From: Flectonema sp. DT1601
Lineage: Eukaryota > Euglenozoa > Diplonemea > Diplonemida > Diplonemidae
Assembly (NCBI GenBank): GCA_964019425.1
Contig: OZ025783.1
Coordinates: 1,178,001-1,242,000, forward strand
DNA: 64,000 nucleotides
Reading direction: 5' to 3'
Shown: piece by piece, positions 22,842 to 32,796 of the stretch
How positions within the stretch are numbered: position 1 is the first letter of the stretch
Layout of the letters: every line of letters begins with the position of its first letter
Made by a program: the position numbers and the translations under genes
The notes under the pieces: model-generated
Told to the model about the DNA's origin: nothing
The model's input: only the letters and a program-made list of their open reading frames with translations
Databases searched by the model: none

Positions 22842-23489
22842 TTAATCTCTCACAGCTTTAATAATGTAAGCATGTTCTCCATATCTCCTTTCTTTAATAA
22901 TTGAAGCAGTGCAACCAGAATTATTTAAAATATCAACGACTTCAGACGGTTCGTTTTGATGAATCAGCAGAAGGTACAATGTACCCGTCCCTGAAGTAAG
23001 CCGAGGAATGACTTGTGATAAGAAAATATCTGTTACAACACGTCCCTTGTGACCTCCAGCCCAAGCAGCAGTTATACCTCCTTCATACACTTCTTCAGTT
23101 GTTGATGGTACGTATGGAGGATTAAATAACGCTATGTCAATGAATTGTCTTTGACCAAAACAAGAGAGCAAATCCCCGTGAACTACATCACTTTGTTTAA
23201 CATTATTCTCTTTGTATGTTCCGAGTGTTGCTAGACAGGCTTCAGGATTCAGATCAATTCCAAGAATCTGATGGTTTTGTTTATCAATTCCTTTTAATAC
23301 ATAATCAAGGAAACTACTTATAATTCCACTACCAACACCAACTTCAACAACTACGTCTGTGATGATGTTCTTAAGATGGTCACTGTCTCCCTCAATGGCG
23401 TCCAATAGAAGAAAACTATCTTGTGCAGGTTCATAAATGCGATCCCACTTATCAAATCCCAAATGTTCTAAACATGGAGTATAAGGCAT
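22842..23489 (-). CDS. HEMK2/MTQ2-type eRF1 glutamine methyltransferase
   Basis: A 215-residue core with ATG at 23489 (MPYTPCLEHL), matching the usual length and start of the HEMK2/MTQ2/N6AMT1 family. These SAM-dependent enzymes methylate the Gln of the GGQ motif of release factor eRF1 together with Trm112. Visible motifs are YEPAQDSFLLLDA near the start, the SAM loop VVEVGVGSGI, the GIDLNPEA strand, and the catalytic NPPYVPS. The frame stays open for 125 further codons upstream, to MTRSLFASYSI at 23864. That extension reads like real protein (DDIKLNVFQDLSRVLRRCF), and its first part is copied three more times in the array upstream. Either it is an N-terminal extension or a separate 5' coding segment. 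The shorter start is certain as the enzyme domain. Confidence 0.85.
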   Translation of the reverse strand: MPYTPCLEHLGFDKWDRIYEPAQDSFLLLDAIEGDSDHLKNIITDVVVEVGVGSGIISSFLDYVLKGIDKQNHQILGIDLNPEACLATLGTYKENNVKQSDVVHGDLLSCFGQRQFIDIALFNPPYVPSTTEEVYEGGITAAWAGGHKGRVVTDIFLSQVIPRLTSGTGTLYLLLIHQNEPSEVVDILNNSGCTASIIKERRYGEHAYIIKAVRD

Positions 23490-23689
23490 AAGATTATTGA
23501 CCCCCTGGTATAGAGAAAACACATGTTGGGAAATTACTTTCGCAATTAAGAAGCTGAGGTCTCCATTTATGAAATAAAGATTTATCAAAGCAGGATCGTA
23601 ATTGAAAGTGTGAAAGTAGAAGGACGAGCAGCGGTATCTATCTCGGCAAATTGTAAGCAGACAAATGAGTTGCGACTCGCAGAATGGAA

Positions 23690-26600
23690 CTTGAGGAGAA
23701 TCAGTAAATTGAAAACATCGTCGAAGCACACGGCTCAGGTCTTGAAACACATTTAATTTAATATCATCAGAGAAAGGTGGAGAACGGAGACTGACAAAAC
23801 ACCACAAGTGACACCCGAAGGTGATTGAAGTGATTGAATATGATGCAAAGAGAGAGCGTGTCAAAATGTTTAATTTAATACAAAGCTTCTCAATGAAAGA
23901 ATAGTAATTCTAGCCCCAGCCATTGACCTCCTTGTGTATGATGATGTGATCATGCTTGAGGCTGGTTGTACCGAGGCATTGTAATTGAGAGTGTGCGTAG
24001 ATGCGTGTTGTGTAGGGGTTGCGTAATTCACAAGGTGTGTCAAAGAAGACATCAGAAAGAGGAGAAACAGTTCGTAAATAATAATTCTAGCCCCAGCCAT
24101 TGACCTCCTTGTGTATGATGATGTGATCATGTTTGAGGCTGGTTGTACCGAGGCATTGTGATTGAGAGAGTGTGTGGATGCGTGCTGTGTGTGGGTTGCG
24201 TAATTCACAAGGTGTGTAAAGGAAAGCTTTTGAGGAGAATCAGTAAATTGAAAACATCGTCGAAGCACACGGCTCAGGTCTTGAAACACATTTAATTTAA
24301 TATCATCAGAGAAAGGTGGAGAACGGAGACTGACAAAACACCACAAGTGACACCCGAAGGTGATTGAAGTGATTGAATATGATGCAAAGAGAGAGCGTGT
24401 CAAAATGTTTAATTTAATACAAAGCTTCTCAATGAAAGAATAGTAATTCTAGCCCCAGCCATTGACCTCCTTGTGTATGATGATGTGATCATGCTTGAGG
24501 CTGGTTGTACCGAGGCATTGTAATTGAGAGTGTGCGTAGATGCGTGTTGTGTAGGGGCTGCGTAATTCACAAGGTGTGTCAAAGAAGACATCAGAAAGAG
24601 GAGAAACAGTTTGTAAAATAATAATTCTAGCCTCAGCCATTGACCTCCTTGTGTATGATGATGTGATCATGCTTGAGGCTGGTTGTACCGAGGCATTGTA
24701 ATTGAGAGTGCGTGTGGATGTGTGTTGTGTGGGGGCTGCGTAATTCACAAAGTGTGTCAAAGAAGACATCAGAAAGAGGAGAAACAGTTTGTAAATAATA
24801 ATTCTAGCCTCAGCCATTGACCTCCTTGTGTATGATGATGTGATCATGCTTGAGGCTGGTTGTACCGAGGCATTGTGATTGAGAGAGTGTGTGGATGCGT
24901 GCTGTGTGTGGGTTGCGTAATTCACAAAGTGTGTCAAAGAAGACATCAGAAAGAGGAGAAACAGTTTGTAAAATAATAATTCTAGCCTCAGCCATTGACC
25001 TCCTTGTGTATGATGATGTGATCATGCTTGAGGCTGGTTGTACCGAGGCATTGTAATTGAGAGTGCGTGTGGATGTGTGTTGTGTGGGGGCTGCGTAATT
25101 CACAAAGTGTGTCAAAGAAGACATCAGAAAGAGGAGAAACAGTTTGTAAATAATAATTCTAGCCCCAGCCATTGACCTCCTTGTGTATGATGATGTGATC
25201 ATGTTTGAGGCTGGTTGTACCGAGGCATTGTGATTGAGAGAGTGTGTGGATGCGTGCTGTGTGTGGGTTGCGTAATTCACAAAGTGTGTCAAAGAAGACA
25301 TCAGAAAGAGGAGAAACAGTTTGTAAAATAATAATTCTAGCCTCAGCCATTGACCTCCTTGTGTATGATGATGTGATCATGCTTGAGGCTGGTTGTACCG
25401 AGGCATTGTAATTGAGAGTGCGTGTGGATGTGTGTTGTGTGGGGGCTGCGTAATTCACAAAGTGTGTCAAAGAAGACATCAGAAAGAGGAGAAACAGTTT
25501 GTAAATAATAATTCTAGCCCCAGCCATTGACCTCCTTGTGTATGATGATGTGATCATGTTTGAGGCTGGTTGTACCGAGGCATTGTGATTGAGAGAGTGT
25601 GTGGATGCGTGCTGTGTGTGGGTTGCGTAATTCACAAGGTGTGTAAAGGAAAGCTTTTGAGGAGAATCAGTAAATTGAAAACATCGTCGAAGCACACGGC
25701 TCAGGTCTTGAAACACATTTAATTTAATATCATCAGAGAAAGGTGGAGAACGGAGACTGACAAAACACCACAAGTGACACCCGAAGGTGATTGAAGTGAT
25801 TGAATATGATGCAAAGAGAGAGCGTGTCAAAATGTTTAATTTAATACAAAGCTTCTCAATGAAAGAATAGTAATTCTAGCCCCAGCCATTGACCTCCTTG
25901 TGTATGATGATGTGATCATGCTTGAGGCTGGTTGTACCGAGGCATTGTAATTGAGAGTGTGCGTAGATGCGTGTTGTGTAGGGGCTGCGTAATTCACAAG
26001 GTGTGTCAAAGAAGACATCAGAAAGAGGAGAAACAGTTTGTAAAATAATAATTCTAGCCTCAGCCATTGACCTCCTTGTGTATGATGATGTGATCATGCT
26101 TGAGGCTGGTTGTACCGAGGCATTGTAATTGAGAGTGCGTGTGGATGTGTGTTGTGTGGGGGCTGCGTAATTCACAAAGTGTGTCAAAGAAGACATCAGA
26201 AAGAGGAGAAACAGTTTGTAAATAATAATTCTAGCCTCAGCCATTGACCTCCTTGTGTATGATGATGTGATCATGCTTGAGGCTGGTTGTACCGAGGCAT
26301 TGTGATTGAGAGTGTGTGTGGATGTGTTGTGTAGGGGCTGCGTAATTCACAAGGTGTGTCAAAGAAGACATCAGAAAGAGGAGAAACAGTTTGTAAAATA
26401 ATAATTCTAGCCTCAGCCATTGACCTCCTTGTGTATGATGATGTGATCATGCTTGAGGCTGGTTGTACCGAGGCATTGTAATTGAGAGTGCGTGTGGATG
26501 TGTGTTGTGTGGGGGCTGCGTAATTCACAAAGTGTGTCAAAGAAGACATCAGAAAGAGGAGAAACAGTTCGTAAAATAGTAATTCCAGCCCCAGCCATTG

Positions 26601-26787
26601 ACCTCCTTGTGTATGATGATGTGATCATGCTTGAGGCTGGTTGTACCGAGGCATTGTGATTAGTACTTTAGTAGCGTAATTCACAAGGTGTGTAAAGGAA
26701 AGCTTTTGAGGAGAATCAGTAAATTGAAAACATCGTCGAAGCACACGGCTCAGGTCTTGAAACACATTTAATTTAATATCATCAGGG
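23690..26787 (-). repeat. Tandem array of 177-179-bp units (U) with interspersed copies of the MTQ2 5' segment (W)
   Basis: I count 14 U units, with their shared start (agcc(c/t)cagccattgacc) at about 23913, 24090, 24451, 24629, 24806, 24985, 25162, 25341, 25517, 25878, 26057, 26234, 26411 and 26588. W, a block of about 180-200 bp encoding MTRSLFASYSITSITFGC onward, occurs at 23690-23870 (inside the MTQ2 reading frame), 24233-24430, 25656-25860 and truncated at 26707-26787. U units differ by few bases, so the array is young or homogenised. Minus-strand frames run through several units (59 codons when the unit is 177 bp), but 178/179-bp units shift the frame, so protein constraint is doubtful. 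Each U has an inverted repeat with AGCCTCAGC facing GCTTGAGGCT. Confidence 0.9.
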
Positions 26788-27213
26788 AAGTCTCACTAAT
26801 AACTCATTGGGGATACTGTGTCGATGGAAATCAATGCGACACCCACACTTGTCTATCGAAGGTTAAAGGCTTCTCATAAGATGATTAATTATTTAATGTG
26901 ATTAACGACACAGCGCAGAGTTTACCAAGCCACCGTAAAATACTTTCGTAATTTGACTGACGTGGGTAACTTGATACTATAATTAAAATGTTTAGCTAAA
27001 CCACCGTTTTTAAGAAGACCAACAGTTTAGTATCGATAAAATCCCATGCGTGCTGTCGAATATGGGGGGGGGGGGGGGGGGGGGGGGGGGGTGAAAGGTA
27101 TCGACTGTGCGCTCACATGACATAAGAATAAAACTACGAATCGATATAGAAAAACAAAACAAAAAAGAAAAATGGATGTAATCTCCCTTTATTTTAATGA
27201 TGTGTGTAAGTCA
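26788..27213. other. Spacer with a 28-base poly-G run
   Basis: Unique AT-rich sequence after the end of the U/W array. The plus strand has an uninterrupted G-run at 27064-27091, the only long G-run in the host gene block. No reading frame or RNA gene supported. Confidence 0.6.
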
Positions 27214-27481
27214 CTAATAAACAATAACAGGAGCCTCAATGTCTGGTGGCAACACTCTTTTTACATAACAGGTTCCATATCTCATCTCATCTCGCATAAT
27301 TTACGTGGTAACCTTTTTTAGAAACAGGCAATCTAATACTCACAGCTTGTGACATGGGTCCTCCAGTACTCCCTGCCGATCTAATGACGTACTGTTGATC
27401 AGACGGTAATGCTAGCGCCTCACCAGACCTCGGAATCACTGTTTTATATCCTGTGCTGCGTTTTACTCTGTAAATTCCCAT
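27214..27481 (-). CDS. Small protein of unknown function, probably spliced
   Basis: The 5' part from ATG 27481 encodes MGIYRVKRSTGYKTVIPRSG and reaches GGPMSQA. A strong donor-like GTGAGT follows. A second block downstream (about 27,280-27,214) reads MRYGTCYVKRVLPPDIEAP and ends VIVY with a stop at 27214-27216. A 50-60-bp intron from GTGAGT to GATGAG joins the two in frame, giving about 70 residues. Unspliced, the first exon would end SKKGYHVNYAR. The splice acceptor is atypical (no pyrimidines), so exon limits are tentative. No family recognised. Confidence 0.45.
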
Positions 27482-27727
27482 TTATTTAAGAGAGCTAATA
27501 GTTGAAAACAACAATAATAACAAATTGATAATATCAAATCTTAATAGAGACACCAACAGTGTTGAGTAAAGGTGGTATGTTATTTTATTTATTTTGTCGA
27601 TGCCAAAGCAGTGGTAAGACCACCCAGCATTTCACTCCCCTGTGGGGGATAAATACTTTTAAAGAGAGATTACAAAACTGGCGAAAAGAATACCTCTCAC
27701 GGGATATCATTGTTAGCTAACGGTCAT

Positions 27728-28750
27728 TCAAAGTTCCTTTTCAGAATTATCATTCAGAAGCATTGAGAAGTAATACCCTCCGTCACCCTCGTGTTTTAAA
27801 CACCAAAACATGAAGCCTCTGAAAGCATTTTGAGGAATTTTTCGCAAAGCAGTTGGCTCAATGAAAACAAACTTTGAAGGGGGTGGCTCAGCCCAGAAAT
27901 TTGCAACACCGAGAACTAATTTCGAAGGAGGAATTGAAATTGTTTGTGTTGGAATAGAGACCGATGGGTCTGATGAAAAGTTTATAGTCCATCCAGAGTG
28001 ATACGATTTAGTGACTTTATGAAGGTAGTTAGCTACCTGTTGCGGATCACTAGAATCTAAAATGTTTGATAAATCTCTTCCCGTTCGACTCCACCCTTCG
28101 TATAGCTGAACAGCTATAAACGCAAAAGAGTCGACACCACAAGTAGCAATTAAATAACCGTACACATTGCTACCGTGGTACGAAAATGACTCCTGCCAAT
28201 CAGGAGAGTGTTGTAACGATCGTGAGAATTCTGAGTTTTGGGGATCAAGATAACTCTGAGGTGGTGCCATGGCTACGTAGAACTTCTTAGAAACAGCAGA
28301 CTTTGTAAAGTCTTCCATTACTTTTAGAGTATGAAGAGAGAAAGTGTTTTCAGGAGATGAAGGCGAATCATTTCCTTCAAGATCCCAGTCGATTCCATGA
28401 AAACCGATTTCCTCATTCCAAGAGGTCCATATATTAAACCACTCCTGTCCTGATAATTCGTTAACATGTGGTGCATTCCAACCTCCTATTGACATTAAGT
28501 GAACCACATTTGGGTATTGCAGTATCCGTTTCTTAACACATTCCAAGTCTAAGTCAACCTCCACACGTGGATCGGCACCTCCAATCAAATTTGCTGCAAA
28601 CCAAATAATTACATTTACTCCTCTGTCAATTGCATCATCGACTACACCCCCACACATACCCCAGTCGGGATATGCAGCCAAAACCCTGTCTGGTATTGGC
28701 GGTATCTCGGACAGAGCTACGACTATTAATTGGCACAATGATAACAACAT
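27728..28750 (-). CDS. GH18 chitinase-like glycosidase, secreted
   Basis: A 340-residue protein with a short hydrophobic N-terminus (MLLSLCQLIVVALS), a likely signal peptide. The glycoside hydrolase 18 pattern is clear: beta-1 VLAAYPDW, the SxGG strand LMSIGGW at residues 86-91, and the catalytic strand HGIDWDLE at 118-125, with E125 as the proton donor. The first Asp of the canonical DGxDxDxE is His here, while the last two Asp and the Glu are kept. Later strands include FYVAMAPP and FAFIAVQLYEGW, and GFMFWCLKHEGD closes the barrel. Length fits a single catalytic domain without a chitin-binding module. Family members cleave chitin or related GlcNAc polymers; endo-N-acetylglucosaminidase activity is also possible. 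No intron. Confidence 0.9.
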   Translation of the reverse strand: MLLSLCQLIVVALSEIPPIPDRVLAAYPDWGMCGGVVDDAIDRGVNVIIWFAANLIGGADPRVEVDLDLECVKKRILQYPNVVHLMSIGGWNAPHVNELSGQEWFNIWTSWNEEIGFHGIDWDLEGNDSPSSPENTFSLHTLKVMEDFTKSAVSKKFYVAMAPPQSYLDPQNSEFSRSLQHSPDWQESFSYHGSNVYGYLIATCGVDSFAFIAVQLYEGWSRTGRDLSNILDSSDPQQVANYLHKVTKSYHSGWTINFSSDPSVSIPTQTISIPPSKLVLGVANFWAEPPPSKFVFIEPTALRKIPQNAFRGFMFWCLKHEGDGGYYFSMLLNDNSEKEL

Positions 28751-29477
28751 TTCGAAGGAAAAATATACTGCTGGTGAATGTGAACCAGAAAAGCGAGGAG
28801 GAAAACGTAATGTAATTATTAACAGATTTATTTTGTTTTAAAGTGCGTTCAATATGTTGCTAATCGCCACATGTTAGTAGCTGAGAAGAAATTGAGATGA
28901 ACTCTGCAGAAAGAATACTATTTGCAAACACTGTCAGATTTAGTCGTTACAAATCGAAAGAAGAAACAGAGCGTGTAAAACTGTTCGAAGCTTCTTTACT
29001 CCTTTCTCACTTTTTTTTTTTTTTTCTGTTAATCTCAGAATCTCTTTTTTTACATACAGAAATTTTTTTTCGGAGAATTGTAGGCCAATCCCCAAAGAAA
29101 ATACACTGGGTGTCGGGAAGAAATAACATGTTAGTATAGTTCTTTTGCATTTCATTGCCAGCTGGAATTCTATCTGAGAAAACTGGTAGTCTTTAAATTG
29201 TTTTCCTTTTTATTTTCTTTTTGTTTTTCCCAATATTTTGTTTGTCTTTCTATAAAGCAATTGCTGTGAAGGGTGGTCAAATCCCTACGGCTAGCTTACA
29301 AAGTGTTATTGTCAACGGTCTGCTACAACGACATAACGCTGAGGAGGGGATAATTACTTGAGCATATTTATAATGATATAAATATATGTATTGTACCAAA
29401 GTTTACTAATACAAGACATATAAAACATTTGTAAAATATGATACAACTCTGAGGAGGGGAACATTTAGATAGTATTT
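28751..29477. other. Intergenic spacer
   Basis: About 730 bp. It has T-runs (29,010-29,025) and two copies of ctgaggagggga at about 29,339 and 29,450. No gene supported on either strand. Confidence 0.5.
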
Positions 29478-30248
29478 CTAGTCACCACGGTTAATCTTTC
29501 TGTAGATTCCTGTTTTTTTACCCTTCTTCTTAAGGGGCTTGAGTGCTTCAAGAATTTTTGTTTTGAGGTCGTGTGGCTTAAGAGGGTCCCCAGTCATGAT
29601 GCTGGTTCCAGTTTCGTCAGCACCAGAGAAGACGCGGATATTTGGAATGCCCTCAGCCATGACACCAAGGGTATCAGCGATTTCCTTCGCATCCTTGGAA
29701 TCAATATCGACCTTGGCGGTGCGAACTGGTGGGTTTTCCGAAGCATAGGCATCCCACACTGGTGCAAATTCTTTGCAGCTGCCACACATGTTGCTATAAA
29801 ATTCCACTGCAAAGGCTTCTTTCGATTCCAACACCAAACTGGTAAAGTCACCCATGTTCTTTAACATAACAGATGAGGTCTTCTTCTTCTTCTTCTTCTT
29901 GTCAGTGGTACCAGAACGCTCTGTGACTTTTATTAAGTGATAACCAAATTGGGTTTTTACTGGTCCGTACACTTTGTCTAATTCCGTTTTTGAATCGAAA
30001 ACTACAGCGTCAAACTCTTTCACCATTGATCCTTTTCCGAAGCTTCCCAAGCTCCCCCCCTTCTTTCCACTCGGACAGGTGCTGTGTTCTTCAGCCATGT
30101 CTTCAAATGAAGCATCCCCATCAGCAATCTTATTCATTACGCCTTTCAACTCTTCTTCCGATTTCATCAGAATGTGAAGCGCTGTAGCTGTAGGCTTGGC
30201 TGCCAATGATACAGCACTGAGAATGGTCAGAATAGCAAATCGTAACAT
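29478..30248 (-). CDS. Secreted parvulin peptidyl-prolyl isomerase fused to a thioredoxin domain
   Basis: A 256-residue protein with ATG at 30248. Residues 1-17 are a signal peptide (MLRFAILTILSAVSLAA). Residues about 20-112 are a parvulin-type prolyl isomerase: ATALHILMKSEEE, a CPSGKKGGSLGSFGKGSMV block, and FGYHLIKVTER. A Lys-rich linker (117-123) leads to a thioredoxin fold at about 127-235, with FAVEFYSNMCGSC: the redox pair is Cys155/Cys158 in a CGSC motif, followed by PNIRVFSG with the cis-Pro region nearby. The Lys-rich tail has no KDEL-type signal. The fusion suggests an oxidative-folding factor of the secretory pathway combining disulfide exchange and proline isomerisation. Role by analogy; activity not shown. 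Confidence 0.88.
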   Translation of the reverse strand: MLRFAILTILSAVSLAAKPTATALHILMKSEEELKGVMNKIADGDASFEDMAEEHSTCPSGKKGGSLGSFGKGSMVKEFDAVVFDSKTELDKVYGPVKTQFGYHLIKVTERSGTTDKKKKKKKTSSVMLKNMGDFTSLVLESKEAFAVEFYSNMCGSCKEFAPVWDAYASENPPVRTAKVDIDSKDAKEIADTLGVMAEGIPNIRVFSGADETGTSIMTGDPLKPHDLKTKILEALKPLKKKGKKTGIYRKINRGD

Positions 30249-30689
30249 GTCTAATGGTTTCTGTTAGAGAATACTTTCATAATTCAGACTTCTGAAAGAC
30301 AAAATAATCTAAACAGAAGCATTCTAATTAGCGTGTCCAGAGCATGATTGGTTTAGAACTTTAGATACTGCCTGTGTGAAATGAAAACAAATTACAACAA
30401 AACACACCACAGATTTGGGCAAACTATCCTTCACTACACAAATAGTTTCAAAACGGGGCGTTCATTACAAAATCACCATCAGCGATGTGGTATGGATCCA
30501 ATTTGGATCAAATAGTTTACCCCCTTATTTATTTATGCTGCCGATGTGCACCATGTTGAGAATAAGTTAAACTCCAAAGTCTTTTCCTTTCCCTGGGTAC
30601 AACCCAATAACAAAAACACAATCACACACAGTAACAGGATACTCGCAGCTGAATTACACACCAAAAACAAACAGGTTTGTTCTTGCCTT
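30249..30689. other. Intergenic spacer at the border of gene block and repeat block
   Basis: About 440 bp of AT-rich DNA upstream of the parvulin-thioredoxin gene, presumably with its promoter and leader. No coding or repeat signal recognised. Confidence 0.5.
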
Positions 30690-31000
30690 TATTTCCCTAA
30701 TTAAGGGAAATACGGGGTTTGGGAGTCCAGGAGCAATGAGTAGTTGCGGTGAGAGGGAGTCGGTAGTTTATTACCGTGAACGTTGTTTCAAATAAAATTG
30801 GGGGTGTTGGGGAAAATTGTTAGGGAAAACGGGACCTTTGAGGGCCAGCACGCAAAGTTGCGACCTCTTGCTGAGTTAAGTAGAGCTGAATTTTTGTTTT
30901 TGATTCATCCCTATATTTAGACACTGGTTCATTGTTTAAAACAATGGACCTTTGCTGCAGGTTGGAAAAGACCATCGCCTGGAAAAGGCTATCGCCTGAG
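30690..31000 (-). pseudogene. Diverged fragment of the RLE-type LINE (C-terminal extension region)
   Basis: Minus-strand translation gives QRSIVLNNEPVSKYRDESK, then KIQLYLTQQEVATLRAG, and after an in-frame stop SPTPPILFETTF. These align in order with the extension of the large LINE at the right edge (HQRFVLLSNELETKC, KIRLFYTQQEVESLRAA, SPRTPVLYES). It is clearly older than the copy at 33,360-34,142. It lies just past the insertions that separate it from that copy. Confidence 0.7.
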
Positions 31001-31340
31001 CGTCCCGTTCCGACGACTCCAACGCGACATACGTGAGTGCACTGTGACGTATGTAGTGGCTCGTGGTGTCGAGATGTCTTTCCAGCCATCTGTTGTATCC
31101 CGATCGGTTCAAACCCGTGAATACCATTTCGCCATTTGTTGTTGCCAACCATTGCAACACCACGCGGAATAAAGAGTCACTTTTTGCTACCAGAATCCAT
31201 TGACCTCGTCTCGTTTTGTCGGTCTTCCCCCCGACCAAGCCAATTAGGTACTTCCCGGATGTCCCGTCTCCTCAGTAGCATCAGGTCGATAGATCTCGCC
31301 GCCAGAGACCATTGTGTGGCCAACACCGCTACATATATCC
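31001..31340. other. Unassigned sequence between LINE fragment and E copy
   Basis: About 340 bp, more GC-balanced than its surroundings, with open but unrecognised frames on both strands (for example RSGYNRWLERHL on minus). Possibly a remnant of another element. No claim is made. Confidence 0.35.
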
Positions 31341-32397
31341 CTTCCTGTCGACGTTTTTTTTTGCTTTTCAGCTCCTTAAAAGCTGCTAAGTGTTTCTGCT
31401 AAGTGTTTCTGCTAAGTGTTTCTGCTAAGTGTTTCTGCTAAGTGTTTCTGCTAAGTGTTTCTGCTAAGTGTTTCTGCTAAGTGTTTCTGCTAAGTGTTTC
31501 TCACTTAGATTTCTATTTTAATGTTTGTTTTCTATCCCCTCTTCTATCCCTTTTGTTCAAAAAAAGCGATGAGAAATTCTCTCATTCATGCTAAGATGCA
31601 CTCTGAACTTTGATTTTTTGATCTGAGTGTGAGGGAATGACCTGTTAGTGCATTGGGCATAAGCTGTGCAGCAGTTTAGATGTCTTAGGTGTTAATAGGG
31701 GGTTCCTCTTAGCATTTTTCTTTGTTACCACCTTATGATTTTCTTGAAGAAAAAAAATAGAAGTCATAATGGTGCTTCCCTCTGGAAGGGTTGTAAGCCA
31801 TGGTGTCCAACTAAATTAAAGGACAAGTCTGGGATAATCCCTGCCAGAGGGGCGAGTATTCTACCATGGTTGAAATACTCTGGCAACTGATCTTCAATTT
31901 TATGTTGTTTGTTAGCTGCTGGTGTATCTTGATCATGTGTTGATACTTGCATTTTTTTATTTGTAATCTTTCACTACAATAACTCTTGCCTATATCTTTT
32001 CTTTTTATTCTCTTTCTGTTCTGGTCTGTTACTTCATTTGTCTTGTTTAACTTCAGTTATATCCATTTTACTTTTTATTGTTTCCCATCTACTTTTTATT
32101 TTCTATTAGTTCTGGTCAGAAACTCCTGGGCAGCAAGAAGGAAAGCAGTTTAGTACTTCTGGGTGTTTGGCATCACCCCCCATAGTGAGCAAGTACAACA
32201 GGTAGCATTGGTAGTCTGTTGATCCTGAGTGATCCCAGCTACAGTTTTGTTTTTCTTTCTTTTTTTTAGAAGAAGATCAGGACATCCAAGCACTGCTGGA
32301 TAGTTGCTGAATGCAGGGCCTGCCTGTGGCATTATAATAACAGGCTAAGTCATTTGTAGTTCATAGTTTACCCTTGATTTTATAACTTCACATAGGT
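31341..32397 (-). repeat. Element E, copy 1 (reverse orientation)
   Basis: Same sequence as the E units at 42.3-48.4 kb and 52.1-53.1 kb, reverse-complemented. It holds the two short frames typical of E on the minus strand: one at 31952-31764 (MQVSTHDQDTPAANKQHKIE...) and one at 32332-32150 (MPQAGPAFSNYPAVLGCPD...). It ends abruptly at about 32,397 in 'ataacttcacatag', so the head part of E is missing. The tail part carries an expanded 13-bp minisatellite (separate entry). Confidence 0.85.
31383..31499. repeat. 13-bp minisatellite, nine copies
   Basis: Nine perfect tandem copies of ctgctaagtgttt. The unit is half of a hairpin found in all E copies (ctaagtg-tttct-cacttag), so the array arose by expansion inside E. 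Other E copies have only one or two of these halves. Confidence 0.95.
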
Positions 32398-32796
32398 GAG
32401 GCGATCGGCAGGGTGGAGGTGTTCACGATTTTTCACTTTGCTACACGAAAATTCACGATTTTTCACGATTTTTCACTTAATTTTTTGCTGCTTTCTGGTA
32501 GTGAAATCCTGTGAAAATGTGTGAAAATGTATGAAAATGTGTGACAATGTGTGAATTCTAGTGAAAAAAGTGAGTGATATCCAGATGGTACCGTTGGTGC
32601 TGGTGTGCTGTGCAATGTCACTTTGACAACTAAATGGGCATCGCTTGTGCCCAGTGACCCATCACCCTTCCTGACCATCGCTTGTGGTGAGGTTCCGGAC
32701 TTTGGACCGGCGCATCGCGTGTGCGGTGGGTTTAATCACTGAGGGGCTCATTCTCGTTCAGACTGTTCTGTTCTGTAACAACCTGACCATGATCAT
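32398..32796. other. Spacer with short decamer repeats
   Basis: At 32,427-32,475 there are repeated ttcacgattttt blocks. At 32,513-32,565 there are several gtgaaaatgt-like decamers; the two are near reverse complements, so the stretch can fold. The rest is GC-balanced with no recognised gene. Confidence 0.55.

Noticed and set aside
23870-26628. Separate protein-coding genes in the U/W array
   Set aside because: The frames are by-products of a repeat whose unit length varies between 177 and 179 bp, shifting the frame.
1-30248. Assignment to kinetoplastids on the basis of strand bias
   Set aside because: Several genes need cis-spliced introns, which kinetoplastids almost lack.
31383-31499. 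Telomere or telomere-like repeat
   Set aside because: The 13-mer is derived from the E hairpin and is internal; it is not a G/T-rich telomeric motif.
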